6,798 bases of DNA from assembly GCA_047625765.1 (NCBI GenBank), contig JBLHRE010000101.1:1-6798 (forward strand), read 5' to 3'. Of this stretch, positions 1 through 6,232 are shown piece after piece; positions within the stretch are counted from its first letter, which is position 1, and each line of letters opens with the position of its first letter. The stretch comes from JBLHRE01 sp047625765. GTDB taxonomy: Bacteria > Bacteroidota > Bacteroidia > Flavobacteriales > JBLHRE01. The notes below the pieces were generated by a model, which did not search any database, was not told the DNA's origin, and was given only the letters and a program-made list of their open reading frames with translations. The position numbers and the translations under genes were made by a program.

Positions 1-119
1 ATCCTGCTTTTAGAACCTAAATAATTAATTTGAAATCGCTTATGTTTTTTCTTACCGTCTTCTAGATATTCTATTTGTAACCAACAATCAATAAAGGATC
101 CTGTAATTCCAAATCGCAT
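1..119 (-). CDS. partial ORF overlapping the end of the small membrane protein gene; cut by left edge
   Basis: An open frame starts at an ATG on the minus strand (bases 119-117) and stays open for 39 codons to the left edge. It begins MRFGITGSFIDCWLQIEYL and continues with a Lys-rich stretch (about residues 22-28, GKKKHKR) and then FQINYLGSKSR. The composition looks like ordinary soluble coding sequence, better than a chance frame. It overlaps the last 32 bases of the upstream membrane-protein ORF, in the +1 frame relative to it. The frame is also open upstream of this ATG to about base 168, where two TAA codons lie in tandem. It may therefore be a separate gene with a long overlap, or the true C-terminal part of the same protein after a one-base frame break. 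No Shine-Dalgarno sequence is visible, which is normal in Bacteroidota. I do not recognise the family. That it is coding is an inference from composition and openness. Confidence 0.5.
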   Translation of the reverse strand, partial: MRFGITGSFIDCWLQIEYLEDGKKKHKRFQINYLGSKSR

Positions 120-405
120 CGCGCAGAGTTTCAAAAATTCGTTGCTTTTTAACAAATAAAAACCACCCTGTTATTAAACTTACATGTGGTTTAGAATGGT
201 TAAAGGCAAATGATAGTCTTACTCTTAGAAAGATAATGAGTAACACAAAACCAGAAAGCATTAATCCAGAATAACCTCCTGCTAAGGCCGAATATTCAGA
301 ATTCTCTAAAAAATATGCGAAGTATGATTCTACCACAATCAACATTACCATAAAAATATAGAGCTGCTTCCAGAAATACTTTAATTGTCGATTACCTATT
401 CTCAT
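88..405 (-). CDS. small two-helix membrane protein downstream of parE, possibly frame-broken
   Basis: This 105-residue frame starts at an ATG only one base after the parE stop codon, so it is probably translationally coupled to parE. The N-terminus is basic (MRIGNRQLKYFWKQ). Two hydrophobic segments follow, at about residues 15-32 and 44-60, the second preceded by a Gly-rich GGYSG. The remaining 45 residues are basic and aromatic, suggesting a cytoplasmic tail. It ends in ILY at a TGA (88-90). In another frame the sequence from about base 168 downward reads on as good coding sequence to the left edge, so this C-terminus may be the product of a frameshift and not the natural end. In related genomes parC often lies close to parE, so this gene may sit between the two topoisomerase IV genes, but parC is not in the window. 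No function can be assigned. Confidence 0.6.
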   Translation of the reverse strand: MRIGNRQLKYFWKQLYIFMVMLIVVESYFAYFLENSEYSALAGGYSGLMLSGFVLLIIFLRVRLSFAFNHSKPHVSLITGWFLFVKKQRIFETLRDAIWNYRILY

Positions 406-406
406 C

Positions 407-2254
407 CTATTCTGCTAACAAATCTTTCTCTACCCTTAAATTGTCGATAATAAACTCTTGCCTGTCTGGTGTATTTTTCCCCATGTAAAATGACAGCAAT
501 TCGGCAATGGTTTGATCTTTTCCAATTATTACTGGATCTAATCGTATTTCCTTACCAATAAAATGTTTGAATTCGTCTGGAGAAATTTCACCCAATCCCT
601 TAAATCGAGTAATTTCTATTTTACCACCTAGCTTCTCGCTTGCCTCGTTTCTTTCGACCTCGCTATAACAGTAAATAGTATCTTTTTTATTTCTAACTCT
701 AAAAAGCGGAGTTTGCAAAATATATACATGTCCTTCTTTTACCAAATCCGGGAAGAATTGTAAGAAGAACGTAATCAATAACAAACGAATATGCATTCCA
801 TCAACATCAGCATCGGTAGCAAAAACGATGTTATTGTATCGCAAATCTTCTAAGCCATCCTCAATATTTAAAGCTGCTTGTAACAGGTTAAACTCTTCGT
901 TTTCGTAAACTACCTTTTTAGTTAAACCATAACAGTTTAGCGGCTTTCCTTTTAAACTAAATACCGCTTGGGTTTTTACATCTCTCGATTTGGTAATCGA
1001 TCCTGATGCCGAATCTCCCTCGGTAATAAAGATGGTTGTATCTAATCTAAGTTCTGCTTTGGTATCGTTGTAATGTTGGCGACAGTCTCTTAATTTTCTA
1101 TTGTGAAGACTTGCTTTTTTTGCGCGCTCTTTCGCCAATTTCTTTATTCCTGATAATTCTTTTCGTTCTTTTTCTGCTTGTAGAATTTTTCTTTGCAGTG
1201 TATCAGAAACGACTGGATTCTTATGCAGGTAATTGTCTAGTTTATTTTTTAAGAAATCAAGTATATAAGCTCTTAACGATGGTAAATCTGGGCCCATATC
1301 GGCCGAGCCTAATTTTGTTTTTGTTTGAGATTCGAAAACCGGCTCTATAACTTTTACACTTACCGCAGCTATAATAGATTGACGGATATCTACGGCTTCG
1401 TAATTCTTGCCATAATAATCTCGTATCACCTTAACTATTGCTTCTCTAAATGCCGCTAAATGCGTTCCTCCTTGGGTAGTATGCTGGCCGTTTACAAACG
1501 AATAGTAGTTTTCTGAATAAGAATGCTTGCTGTGCGTAAGAGCAACCTCTATATCCTCTCCTCGTAGGTGAACAATAGGGTATAATGGATCTTCGTCTAA
1601 GGTGTCGGTTAAAAGGTCTTTTAATCCGTTTTCAGAATAAAATCGTTCACCATTAAAAACCATAGTTAAACCTGGGTTCAGGTACACATAGTTCCACATC
1701 ATTTTAGCTACATAATCTTGCACATATCTAAAATCTCCAAATATGCTTCTATCCGGAATAAAGGTAACCTTGGTTCCTTTTCTTTGCGATGATTCTTGTA
1801 TTTCTGGATCTTCAACTAAAACTCCTCTTTCGAAAATGGCTGTTTTTGCTTTGCCATCTCTAAAGGCTTGTACCTTAAAATTATCTGAAAGTGCGTTAAC
1901 AGCTTTGGTACCTACTCCGTTTAATCCTACCGATTTTTTAAAAACTTTAGAATCGTATTTAGCTCCAGTATTTATTTTAGAAACAACATCAACTACTTTC
2001 CCTAAGGGAATACCACGACCATAATCACGAACGGTAACGACTTTTTCTTTGATAGAAATATCAATGGTCTTTCCATTCCCCATCACAAACTCATCGACAG
2101 AGTTGTCCAAAACTTCTTTCAATAAAATGTACACTCCATCATCGGCAGAACTTCCGTCCCCCAATTTCCCAATATACATTCCCGGACGAAGGCGGATATG
2201 CTCCTTCCAGTCAAGGGATCTAATACTATCTTCGTTGTACTGATTTTCTGACAT
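407..2254 (-). CDS. parE: DNA topoisomerase IV subunit B (ParE)
   Basis: ATPase subunit of topoisomerase IV. With ParC it decatenates daughter chromosomes and relaxes supercoils, using ATP. The 615-residue product has an N-terminal GHKL ATPase domain: KEVLDNSVDE with the Mg-binding Asn at about residue 51, then RDYGRGIP and GLNGVGTKA for nucleotide binding. A transducer domain follows, then a TOPRIM domain with EGDSASG (catalytic Glu about 412) and DADVD (Asp about 481, 483 and 485). The C-terminal RFKGLGE motif lies near residue 550. The length suits Bacteroidota ParE and is shorter than a typical GyrB; I call ParE over GyrB on length and overall resemblance. I chose the ATG at 2252-2254, giving MSENQYNEDSIRSLDW. 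A TTG four codons upstream also lies in frame, but the ATG has GGAAG just before it. A membrane-protein gene begins one base after the stop. A candidate promoter lies in the gap to ychF. Confidence 0.93.
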   Translation of the reverse strand: MSENQYNEDSIRSLDWKEHIRLRPGMYIGKLGDGSSADDGVYILLKEVLDNSVDEFVMGNGKTIDISIKEKVVTVRDYGRGIPLGKVVDVVSKINTGAKYDSKVFKKSVGLNGVGTKAVNALSDNFKVQAFRDGKAKTAIFERGVLVEDPEIQESSQRKGTKVTFIPDRSIFGDFRYVQDYVAKMMWNYVYLNPGLTMVFNGERFYSENGLKDLLTDTLDEDPLYPIVHLRGEDIEVALTHSKHSYSENYYSFVNGQHTTQGGTHLAAFREAIVKVIRDYYGKNYEAVDIRQSIIAAVSVKVIEPVFESQTKTKLGSADMGPDLPSLRAYILDFLKNKLDNYLHKNPVVSDTLQRKILQAEKERKELSGIKKLAKERAKKASLHNRKLRDCRQHYNDTKAELRLDTTIFITEGDSASGSITKSRDVKTQAVFSLKGKPLNCYGLTKKVVYENEEFNLLQAALNIEDGLEDLRYNNIVFATDADVDGMHIRLLLITFFLQFFPDLVKEGHVYILQTPLFRVRNKKDTIYCYSEVERNEASEKLGGKIEITRFKGLGEISPDEFKHFIGKEIRLDPVIIGKDQTIAELLSFYMGKNTPDRQEFIIDNLRVEKDLLAE

Positions 2255-2287
2255 CTTATCTTCCAATTTTCTTCTGCAATAAATCCG

Positions 2288-2303
2288 TCCTATTTAAATA
2301 GGA
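2288..2303. repeat. 16-bp perfect palindrome upstream of parE
   Basis: TCCTATTTAAATAGGA reads identically on both strands, with no spacer. It lies 34 bases upstream of the parE ATG and immediately downstream of the candidate -7 element on the minus strand, so it would overlap the predicted transcription start. That is where a dimeric repressor would bind, but no regulator is identified and an operator role is an inference. The core is AT-rich, so chance is possible. Confidence 0.45.
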
Positions 2304-2307
2304 TGCC

Positions 2308-2337
2308 TAAAAATAAAAAAACTCCCAAGGCCATCAA
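2308..2337 (-). promoter_or_regulatory. candidate parE promoter (Bacteroidota type)
   Basis: On the minus strand a TTG (bases 2337-2335) is followed after 19 bases by TATTTTTA (2315-2308). This matches the Bacteroidota -33 TTG / -7 TAnnTTTG pattern at 7 of 8 positions in the -7 box. Transcription would start near 2301, leaving a leader of roughly 45 bases to the parE ATG. The -33 part lies in the loop of the ychF terminator hairpin and the -7 part in its T-rich tail, so terminator and promoter are interleaved. The match is suggestive only, because T-rich tracts give such boxes easily. Confidence 0.4.
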
Positions 2338-2357
2338 CGTAGGCTCTTGGGAGTTTT
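2310..2357 (-). terminator. rho-independent terminator of ychF
   Basis: A 12-bp perfect stem pairs AAAACTCCCAAG (2318-2329) with CTTGGGAGTTTT (2346-2357). After a one-base bulge it is extended by 3 bp (GCC 2330-2332 with GGC 2342-2344), closing a 9-base loop. On the minus strand the hairpin is followed by a T-rich run (TTTTTTATTTTT), as expected of an intrinsic terminator. It lies 22 bases past the ychF stop codon. It separates ychF from parE, so parE needs its own promoter or read-through. Confidence 0.88.
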
Positions 2358-2379
2358 GAACAGTTTTTTCAAATGCTAT

Positions 2380-3471
2380 TTAAACGTTAAAACGGAAGTG
2401 CATTACATCACCGTCTTTTACGATATATTCTTTTCCTTCAACTCCTAATTTCCCTGCTTCTTTACAAGCGTTTTCTGAACCTAGGCTTGCAAAATCATCA
2501 AAGCCAATTACCTCAGCTCTAATAAATCCTTTTTCGAAATCTGTATGAATTACTCCCGCAGCTTGCGGTGCTGTCCAACCTTTTTGAATGGTCCAAGCTC
2601 TTACTTCTTTTACCCCTGCGGTGAAATATGTTTGTAAGTCGAGCAAGGTATATGCCGAGCGAATCATTTTATTAACACCCGCTTCTTCTAATCCGATATC
2701 ACCCAAGAACATTTCACGCTCTTCAAAACTATCTAGCTCCGCAATATCAGCTTCAATACCAACTGCTAAAACAATAATTTCAGCATCTTCATCTGCTACA
2801 GTCGCTTTTACCTTGTCTACAAATGCATTTCCATTTTTTGCAGAAGCCTCATCTACATTACACACATACATTACTGGCTTAACGGTAAGCAATTGCAATT
2901 CTGTTATAAAGCGTTTTTCTTCTTCTTCGACAGGGCAAGAACGTGCCGATTTCCCTTCTTCTAAATGCGCCTTGTACTTCTCTAATACCTCAACACCCTT
3001 CTTACCTTCTTTGTCTCCAGTACGCAATAATTTAGTGTACTTATCCAATTGCTTCTCTACCGCTTCCAAATCTTTCAACTGCAATTCGATATCGATAGTT
3101 TCTTTATCTCTAATAGGATCTACACTACCATCAACATGTGTTACGTTTTCGTCTTCGAAACAACGCAAAACGTGTAAAATAGCATTACACTCTCTAATGT
3201 TACCCAAGAATTTATTCCCAAGTCCCTCACCTTTAGAGGCTCCTCTTACCAATCCTGCTATATCAACAATCTCTACTGTAGCAGCCTGAACACGTTCTGG
3301 ATTTACCAATTCTTCCAATTTTGTCAATCGGTCGTCTGGCACAGTAATTACACCAACATTAGGTTCGATGGTACAAAAAGGAAAGTTTGCCGCTTGTGCT
3401 TTGGCATTTGACAAACAGTTAAAAAGGGTTGATTTACCAACATTAGGCAATCCTACAATTCCACATTTCAT
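2380..3471 (-). CDS. ychF: redox/translation-associated P-loop ATPase YchF (OLA1 family)
   Basis: Universal Obg-like P-loop NTPase that in other bacteria and eukaryotes hydrolyses ATP rather than GTP and associates with ribosomes; it acts in the cytoplasm. At 363 residues it has the standard family length. The Walker A/G1 motif GLPNVGKST is at residues 7-15. The G2 region NFPFCTIEPN is at about 29-38 and G3 DIAGLV at 70-75. The G4 position reads NVDE (205-208) in place of the NKxD of GTPases, which is the hallmark of the ATP-preferring YchF/OLA1 branch. A charged helical coiled-coil insert lies at about 125-190. The C-terminal TGS domain (about 279-362) contains AWTIQKGWTAPQAAGVIHTDFE-type sequence. 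The ATG start places the G1 loop seven residues in, as in all homologues. A candidate promoter lies just upstream and a strong terminator just downstream, so it looks monocistronic. It is divergent from the lipoprotein gene. Confidence 0.96.
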   Translation of the reverse strand: MKCGIVGLPNVGKSTLFNCLSNAKAQAANFPFCTIEPNVGVITVPDDRLTKLEELVNPERVQAATVEIVDIAGLVRGASKGEGLGNKFLGNIRECNAILHVLRCFEDENVTHVDGSVDPIRDKETIDIELQLKDLEAVEKQLDKYTKLLRTGDKEGKKGVEVLEKYKAHLEEGKSARSCPVEEEEKRFITELQLLTVKPVMYVCNVDEASAKNGNAFVDKVKATVADEDAEIIVLAVGIEADIAELDSFEEREMFLGDIGLEEAGVNKMIRSAYTLLDLQTYFTAGVKEVRAWTIQKGWTAPQAAGVIHTDFEKGFIRAEVIGFDDFASLGSENACKEAGKLGVEGKEYIVKDGDVMHFRFNV

Positions 3472-3491
3472 AGTAATCTATTTTGAGGGCG

Positions 3492-3499
3492 CAAATATA
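3492..3499 (-). promoter_or_regulatory. candidate ychF -7 promoter element
   Basis: TATATTTG on the minus strand is an exact match to the Bacteroidota -7 consensus TAnnTTTG. It ends 20 bases before the ychF ATG, implying a leader of only about 10-15 bases. I see no TTG at the usual -33 distance, so the call rests on the -7 box and its position in the divergent gap. Confidence 0.5.
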
Positions 3500-3583
3500 G
3501 GTTTTACTCCCGATTTTGTATCGTTTATCCTTTTCGATTTGGAATTAATACTTTTCCTTCGCGTGGCAAATAAAGCAAGCACT

Positions 3584-4084
3584 ATGAAACGTAAGATCTC
3601 TCTTTTAATCACACTAATTTCTGCGGCTATTTTCACGGTTTCTTGTCAGCAAGAAAAACCGAAACAACACCCAATTGTTGGCCTTTGGAAATTACACATT
3701 ATGGAAACGCGCGATTCTATCAATGGTTATTGGACAGAATGGAGAGAAGGTATGCAAGGTTATTTGTTGTACGATGCCACAGAGAATATGTCGCTCCATT
3801 TAACTAAGAAAGGGTACGAAAATTTCAATTTAGAATTTCCGAACTTCCAAGACACCATCCCTTTAGAAGCTTTAAAGCATTTAACAGGGTCTTACCTTTA
3901 CTTTGGAAAATACACTATTGATATAGCGAAAAGTCAAGTGACACACCAACGCATATCCCATAGCAACCCTAAAGAATGGAATGCTACCGTAATTCGAAAT
4001 TTCACTTTTAGAAATGACACTTTGATATTGAGACCAGACGAAGAAAAGAATGCAAAACTAAGATTGAAATGGCTTAAAAACTAA
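3584..4084 (+). CDS. lipocalin-like lipoprotein
   Basis: A 166-residue protein with a lipoprotein signal: basic MKRK, a hydrophobic stretch at residues 5-19, then FTVSC with the modified Cys at 21. The rest resembles the lipocalin-like domain (Pfam Lipocalin_5, PF13924). IVGLWKL at 31-37 opens the first strand, GYLLYDATENMSLHL at 59-73 matches the family's 'GYL.Y...G.M...' segment, and YFGKYTID...VTHQRI (106-124) and NFTFRNDTLILRP (139-151) match the closing strands. Such proteins are small beta-barrels, often of unknown ligand. It is expected to be anchored in the envelope. QQEKPK follows the Cys; I cannot tell whether it directs the protein to the inner, outer or surface leaflet. The ATG at 3584 was chosen because the signal peptide starts there; earlier in-frame sequence is only the antisense of ychF. 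A TACTTTTC box (3549-3556) is a weak promoter candidate. Its stop codon directly touches the stop of the opposing gene. Confidence 0.82.
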   Translation: MKRKISLLITLISAAIFTVSCQQEKPKQHPIVGLWKLHIMETRDSINGYWTEWREGMQGYLLYDATENMSLHLTKKGYENFNLEFPNFQDTIPLEALKHLTGSYLYFGKYTIDIAKSQVTHQRISHSNPKEWNATVIRNFTFRNDTLILRPDEEKNAKLRLKWLKN

Positions 4085-4681
4085 TTATTCTATTAGATAG
4101 CATTTTGCAAAATAGCTCTTTAAGATATGTTCTATTAAAGCATCTTCTCTAACCTTAGTTGGTTGAAATTCTTCTTTCATATCCGCCTCATAGAATCGAG
4201 CAACGACTTGGTAAAAATTAGCTCTAACCCATCCTCTATAATCTTTCATCATATCGTAAGCTGTAATACCAGTGTTGCGATGTAGTAGCTTGATAAGAAT
4301 ACGTCCTTCAGTTTTTGTAAGCACTCTTAGCTCGTCTTCAAACTCTTCGCGAATAAAATTTTCTATCTCTTTAGAGTATTTTCTCTTCTTACGACTTTTA
4401 GTGATATCTCCATATTCCTGCTGAATTACCGTCAATCTATCGACAGCAATTTTAGCATAAGGATAGACTTTAAGTACTTTTCTGCGCAGCTTGTAATACG
4501 CTCTTTTTTCTTCCATGGTAATTGGAGAAAGTGAGTCAACAACAATAACTTCGTCTAAAAATGTTAGTTTAATGGTGTCTCCATCTATCACAACATAATT
4601 GCTCAAATAACCGTCAGGCTGTTGTGCAAATGCCCAGCACCCTGATAGTAGAATAATTAATACGGAAAAAATGGTTCTCAT
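4085..4681 (-). CDS. secreted DUF4294-type protein
   Basis: A 198-residue protein that I match from memory to DUF4294 (PF14127), a family of unknown function known mainly from Bacteroidota. Recognisable parts are a beta-rich N-terminal piece (VVIDGDTIKLTFLDEVIVVD, about 30-49), the segment YYKLRRKVLKVYPYAKIAVDRL (62-83), a highly charged middle (96-125) and LTKTEGRILIKLLHRNTGITAYDMMKDYRG (121-150). The N-terminus is a signal peptide. It could be cut by signal peptidase I after AFA (17-19). Alternatively LSGC (12-15) forms a lipobox, though Trp at +2 would be unusual; I favour the first. No catalytic motif is evident. It starts 8 bases after the stop of the biotin carboxylase gene and is presumably cotranscribed with it. 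No promoter is visible in the gap. Its stop touches that of the convergent lipoprotein gene. Confidence 0.85.
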   Translation of the reverse strand: MRTIFSVLIILLSGCWAFAQQPDGYLSNYVVIDGDTIKLTFLDEVIVVDSLSPITMEEKRAYYKLRRKVLKVYPYAKIAVDRLTVIQQEYGDITKSRKKRKYSKEIENFIREEFEDELRVLTKTEGRILIKLLHRNTGITAYDMMKDYRGWVRANFYQVVARFYEADMKEEFQPTKVREDALIEHILKSYFAKCYLIE

Positions 4682-4689
4682 TACATGTT

Positions 4690-6183
4690 TTATGTGCCTC
4701 GGTTGTAATTTCTACGGTTGGTTGCCCATTCAGACGGCTGCCCATCATCTATAACCAAAGCCGATTCTTTCTTCTCCTCAAACAAAGCCGATGCCACAAT
4801 TGCAGCAATTTCTGCTTCTTCTCTGGTTCCTTGCTCTAACAATTCTGGTTTAAAGTGCTTTGCAACAAAATGCGTATCAAAATCTCCTGAAACAAATGCA
4901 GGGTGTTTCATTACAAATTTCCCGAAATCCAAAGTGGTTTCAATGCCAGAAATCTGATAATCTTCGCAAGCACGGATCATACGCTGTATTGCGTCAGTTC
5001 TGTCTTTACCATGGGTGATTAATTTAGAAATCATTGGATCGTAATAAATTGGAACATCCATTCCTTCTTCAAAACCATCGTCTACACGAATACCAGGGCC
5101 AGAAGGTCTTTGGTAGGTCTTTAAATTTCCAATGTCTGGCACAAAATTCTCACGTGCATTTTCTGCATACACACGCACTTCCATCGCATGTCCATTGATT
5201 TTTAAATCATCTTGAGTAAATTCTAATTTCTCGCCTCTAGCTACTTTTATTTGCTCTTTCACCAAGTCAATACCTGTAATCACCTCTGTTACAGGGTGCT
5301 CTACTTGCAGTCGGGTGTTCATTTCTAAGAAGTAGAAATTCTTGTCTTCATCTAAAAGAAACTCAACGGTACCAGCTCCTACATAATCGCAAGCACGCGC
5401 TACATCAATAGCACATTTACCCATTGCCTCTCTAATTTCTGGTGTAAGAACGGCAGAGGGAGCTTCTTCTATTACTTTTTGATGTCTTCTTTGAACAGAA
5501 CATTCACGCTCGAACAAATGCACAATATTTCCATGGGTATCTGCCAACACCTGAATTTCTATATGGCGCGGAGATCCTACATATTTCTCGATAAATACCG
5601 ATCCATTTCCAAATGAAGAAATTGCTTCACTAACTGCCAAATCCATCTGTTCGATAAAATCCTCTGCTCTCTCAACAACACGCATTCCTTTACCTCCGCC
5701 ACCAGCAGAAGCTTTTATCAAAATAGGAAAGCCAATGTCTTCAGCAATTTTCTGCGCAGCAGGAATATCAGTAATAGCTTCTTCGGTACCCGGTACCATT
5801 GGAATGTTATAGGTCTTTACTGCAGCTTTTGCAGCAAGTTTATCTCCCATCACCTCCATGGCCTCTGGAGAGGGTCCAATAAATGTAATGCCCGCAGCAG
5901 TTACGTCTTTTGTAAAACCAGCATTTTCTGATAAAAATCCATAGCCTGGGTGAATACCATCAACATTTAGTTCTTTACAAATTCCAATAATTTTATCGCC
6001 CAGTAAATACGATTGGCTACTTGCAGGAGGTCCAACACATACCGCCTCATCGGCATATAATACATGTGGAGAATTTCTATCGGCTTCAGAATAAATGGCA
6101 ACAGTTTTAATTCCCATTTCCTTAGCAGAACGCATTATACGTAAAGCTATCTCACCTCGGTTTGCTACTAGTATTTTTTTCAT
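4690..6183 (-). CDS. accC: acyl-CoA (acetyl-/propionyl-CoA) carboxylase, biotin carboxylase subunit
   Basis: Cytoplasmic ATP-grasp enzyme that carboxylates biotin on a carrier protein using ATP and bicarbonate. The 497-residue product has an N-terminal domain starting MKKILVANRGEIA. The ATP-grasp domain follows, with Lys115, Lys157, the GGGGKGM loop at 161-167, His207, RRHQK at 232-236, Glu274 and Glu287. The signature EMNTRLQVEHPVTE at 287-300 carries Arg291 and Glu295; Arg337 lies in MEVRVYAEN. All residues known to be catalytic in E. coli AccC have counterparts, offset by one. The C-terminal part (ISGIETTLDFGKFVM...GDFDTHFV, 411-440) and the 50-residue tail resemble subunits of propionyl-CoA-type carboxylases more than E. 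coli AccC (449 residues), so pccA may be the better name. No biotin-attachment domain (AMKM) is fused, and no carrier or carboxyltransferase gene is in the window. I chose the ATG at 6183; a 21-codon extension to a TTG is not family-like and would cover the promoter. Confidence 0.92.
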   Translation of the reverse strand: MKKILVANRGEIALRIMRSAKEMGIKTVAIYSEADRNSPHVLYADEAVCVGPPASSQSYLLGDKIIGICKELNVDGIHPGYGFLSENAGFTKDVTAAGITFIGPSPEAMEVMGDKLAAKAAVKTYNIPMVPGTEEAITDIPAAQKIAEDIGFPILIKASAGGGGKGMRVVERAEDFIEQMDLAVSEAISSFGNGSVFIEKYVGSPRHIEIQVLADTHGNIVHLFERECSVQRRHQKVIEEAPSAVLTPEIREAMGKCAIDVARACDYVGAGTVEFLLDEDKNFYFLEMNTRLQVEHPVTEVITGIDLVKEQIKVARGEKLEFTQDDLKINGHAMEVRVYAENARENFVPDIGNLKTYQRPSGPGIRVDDGFEEGMDVPIYYDPMISKLITHGKDRTDAIQRMIRACEDYQISGIETTLDFGKFVMKHPAFVSGDFDTHFVAKHFKPELLEQGTREEAEIAAIVASALFEEKKESALVIDDGQPSEWATNRRNYNRGT

Positions 6184-6232
6184 TTGAAGGATTCCAATTT
6201 TGAGCTTCAAAAATACAAAATTTGAAGGGCTC
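6183..6232. repeat. triple TTTGAAG / CTTCAAA repeat set at the accC start region
   Basis: TTTGAAGG occurs at 6183-6190 and 6221-6228 as a direct repeat 38 bases apart, with its inverse CTTCAAA at 6205-6211 between them. The right-hand pair is longer: GAGCTTCAAA (6202-6211) against TTTGAAGGGCTC (6221-6232), pairing except for a two-base insert. The middle copy could pair with either neighbour, but not both. The set overlaps the candidate -7 box and reaches the accC start codon. A regulatory role is an inference. Confidence 0.45.
6208..6215 (-). promoter_or_regulatory. candidate accC -7 promoter element
   Basis: TATTTTTG on the minus strand matches the Bacteroidota -7 consensus TAnnTTTG at all fixed positions. 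It lies 24 bases upstream of the accC ATG, giving a leader of about 15-20 bases. No TTG sits at the usual -33 distance. Its place between the true ATG and the upstream TTG argues that translation starts at 6183. Confidence 0.45.

Noticed and set aside
1111..1350. Plus-strand ORF of 79 codons inside parE
   Set aside because: It is antisense to the conserved transducer/TOPRIM part of parE, hydrophobic only because it mirrors Lys/Glu-rich codons, and has no start signal.
1743..2243. Two plus-strand ORFs of 93 and 64 codons inside parE
   Set aside because: Both are shadows of the GHKL ATPase coding region, low-complexity Ser/Pro/Leu-rich, with no domain features.
2255..2266. TTG start giving a four-residue longer ParE
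   Set aside because: The ATG at 2254 has a GGAAG upstream and gives the family-like MSENQY start; TTG starts are rarer.
2588..3289. Plus-strand ORF of 233 codons antisense to ychF
   Set aside because: Long but Ser/Thr-rich with no recognisable domain; its length is explained by the codon use of ychF on the other strand, whose motifs are unmistakable.
3368..3583. N-terminal extension of the lipoprotein gene back into ychF
   Set aside because: The first 72 residues would be antisense to ychF and intergenic sequence; a complete lipoprotein signal peptide begins at the internal ATG at 3584.
4117..4145. Possible hairpin between CTTTAA and TTAAAG near the 3' end of the DUF4294 gene
   Set aside because: AT-rich short stem inside coding sequence with no T-tract after it; likely chance.
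4718..4957. Plus-strand ORF of 79 codons antisense to accC
   Set aside because: Shadow of the accC C-terminal coding sequence, with no supporting signal.
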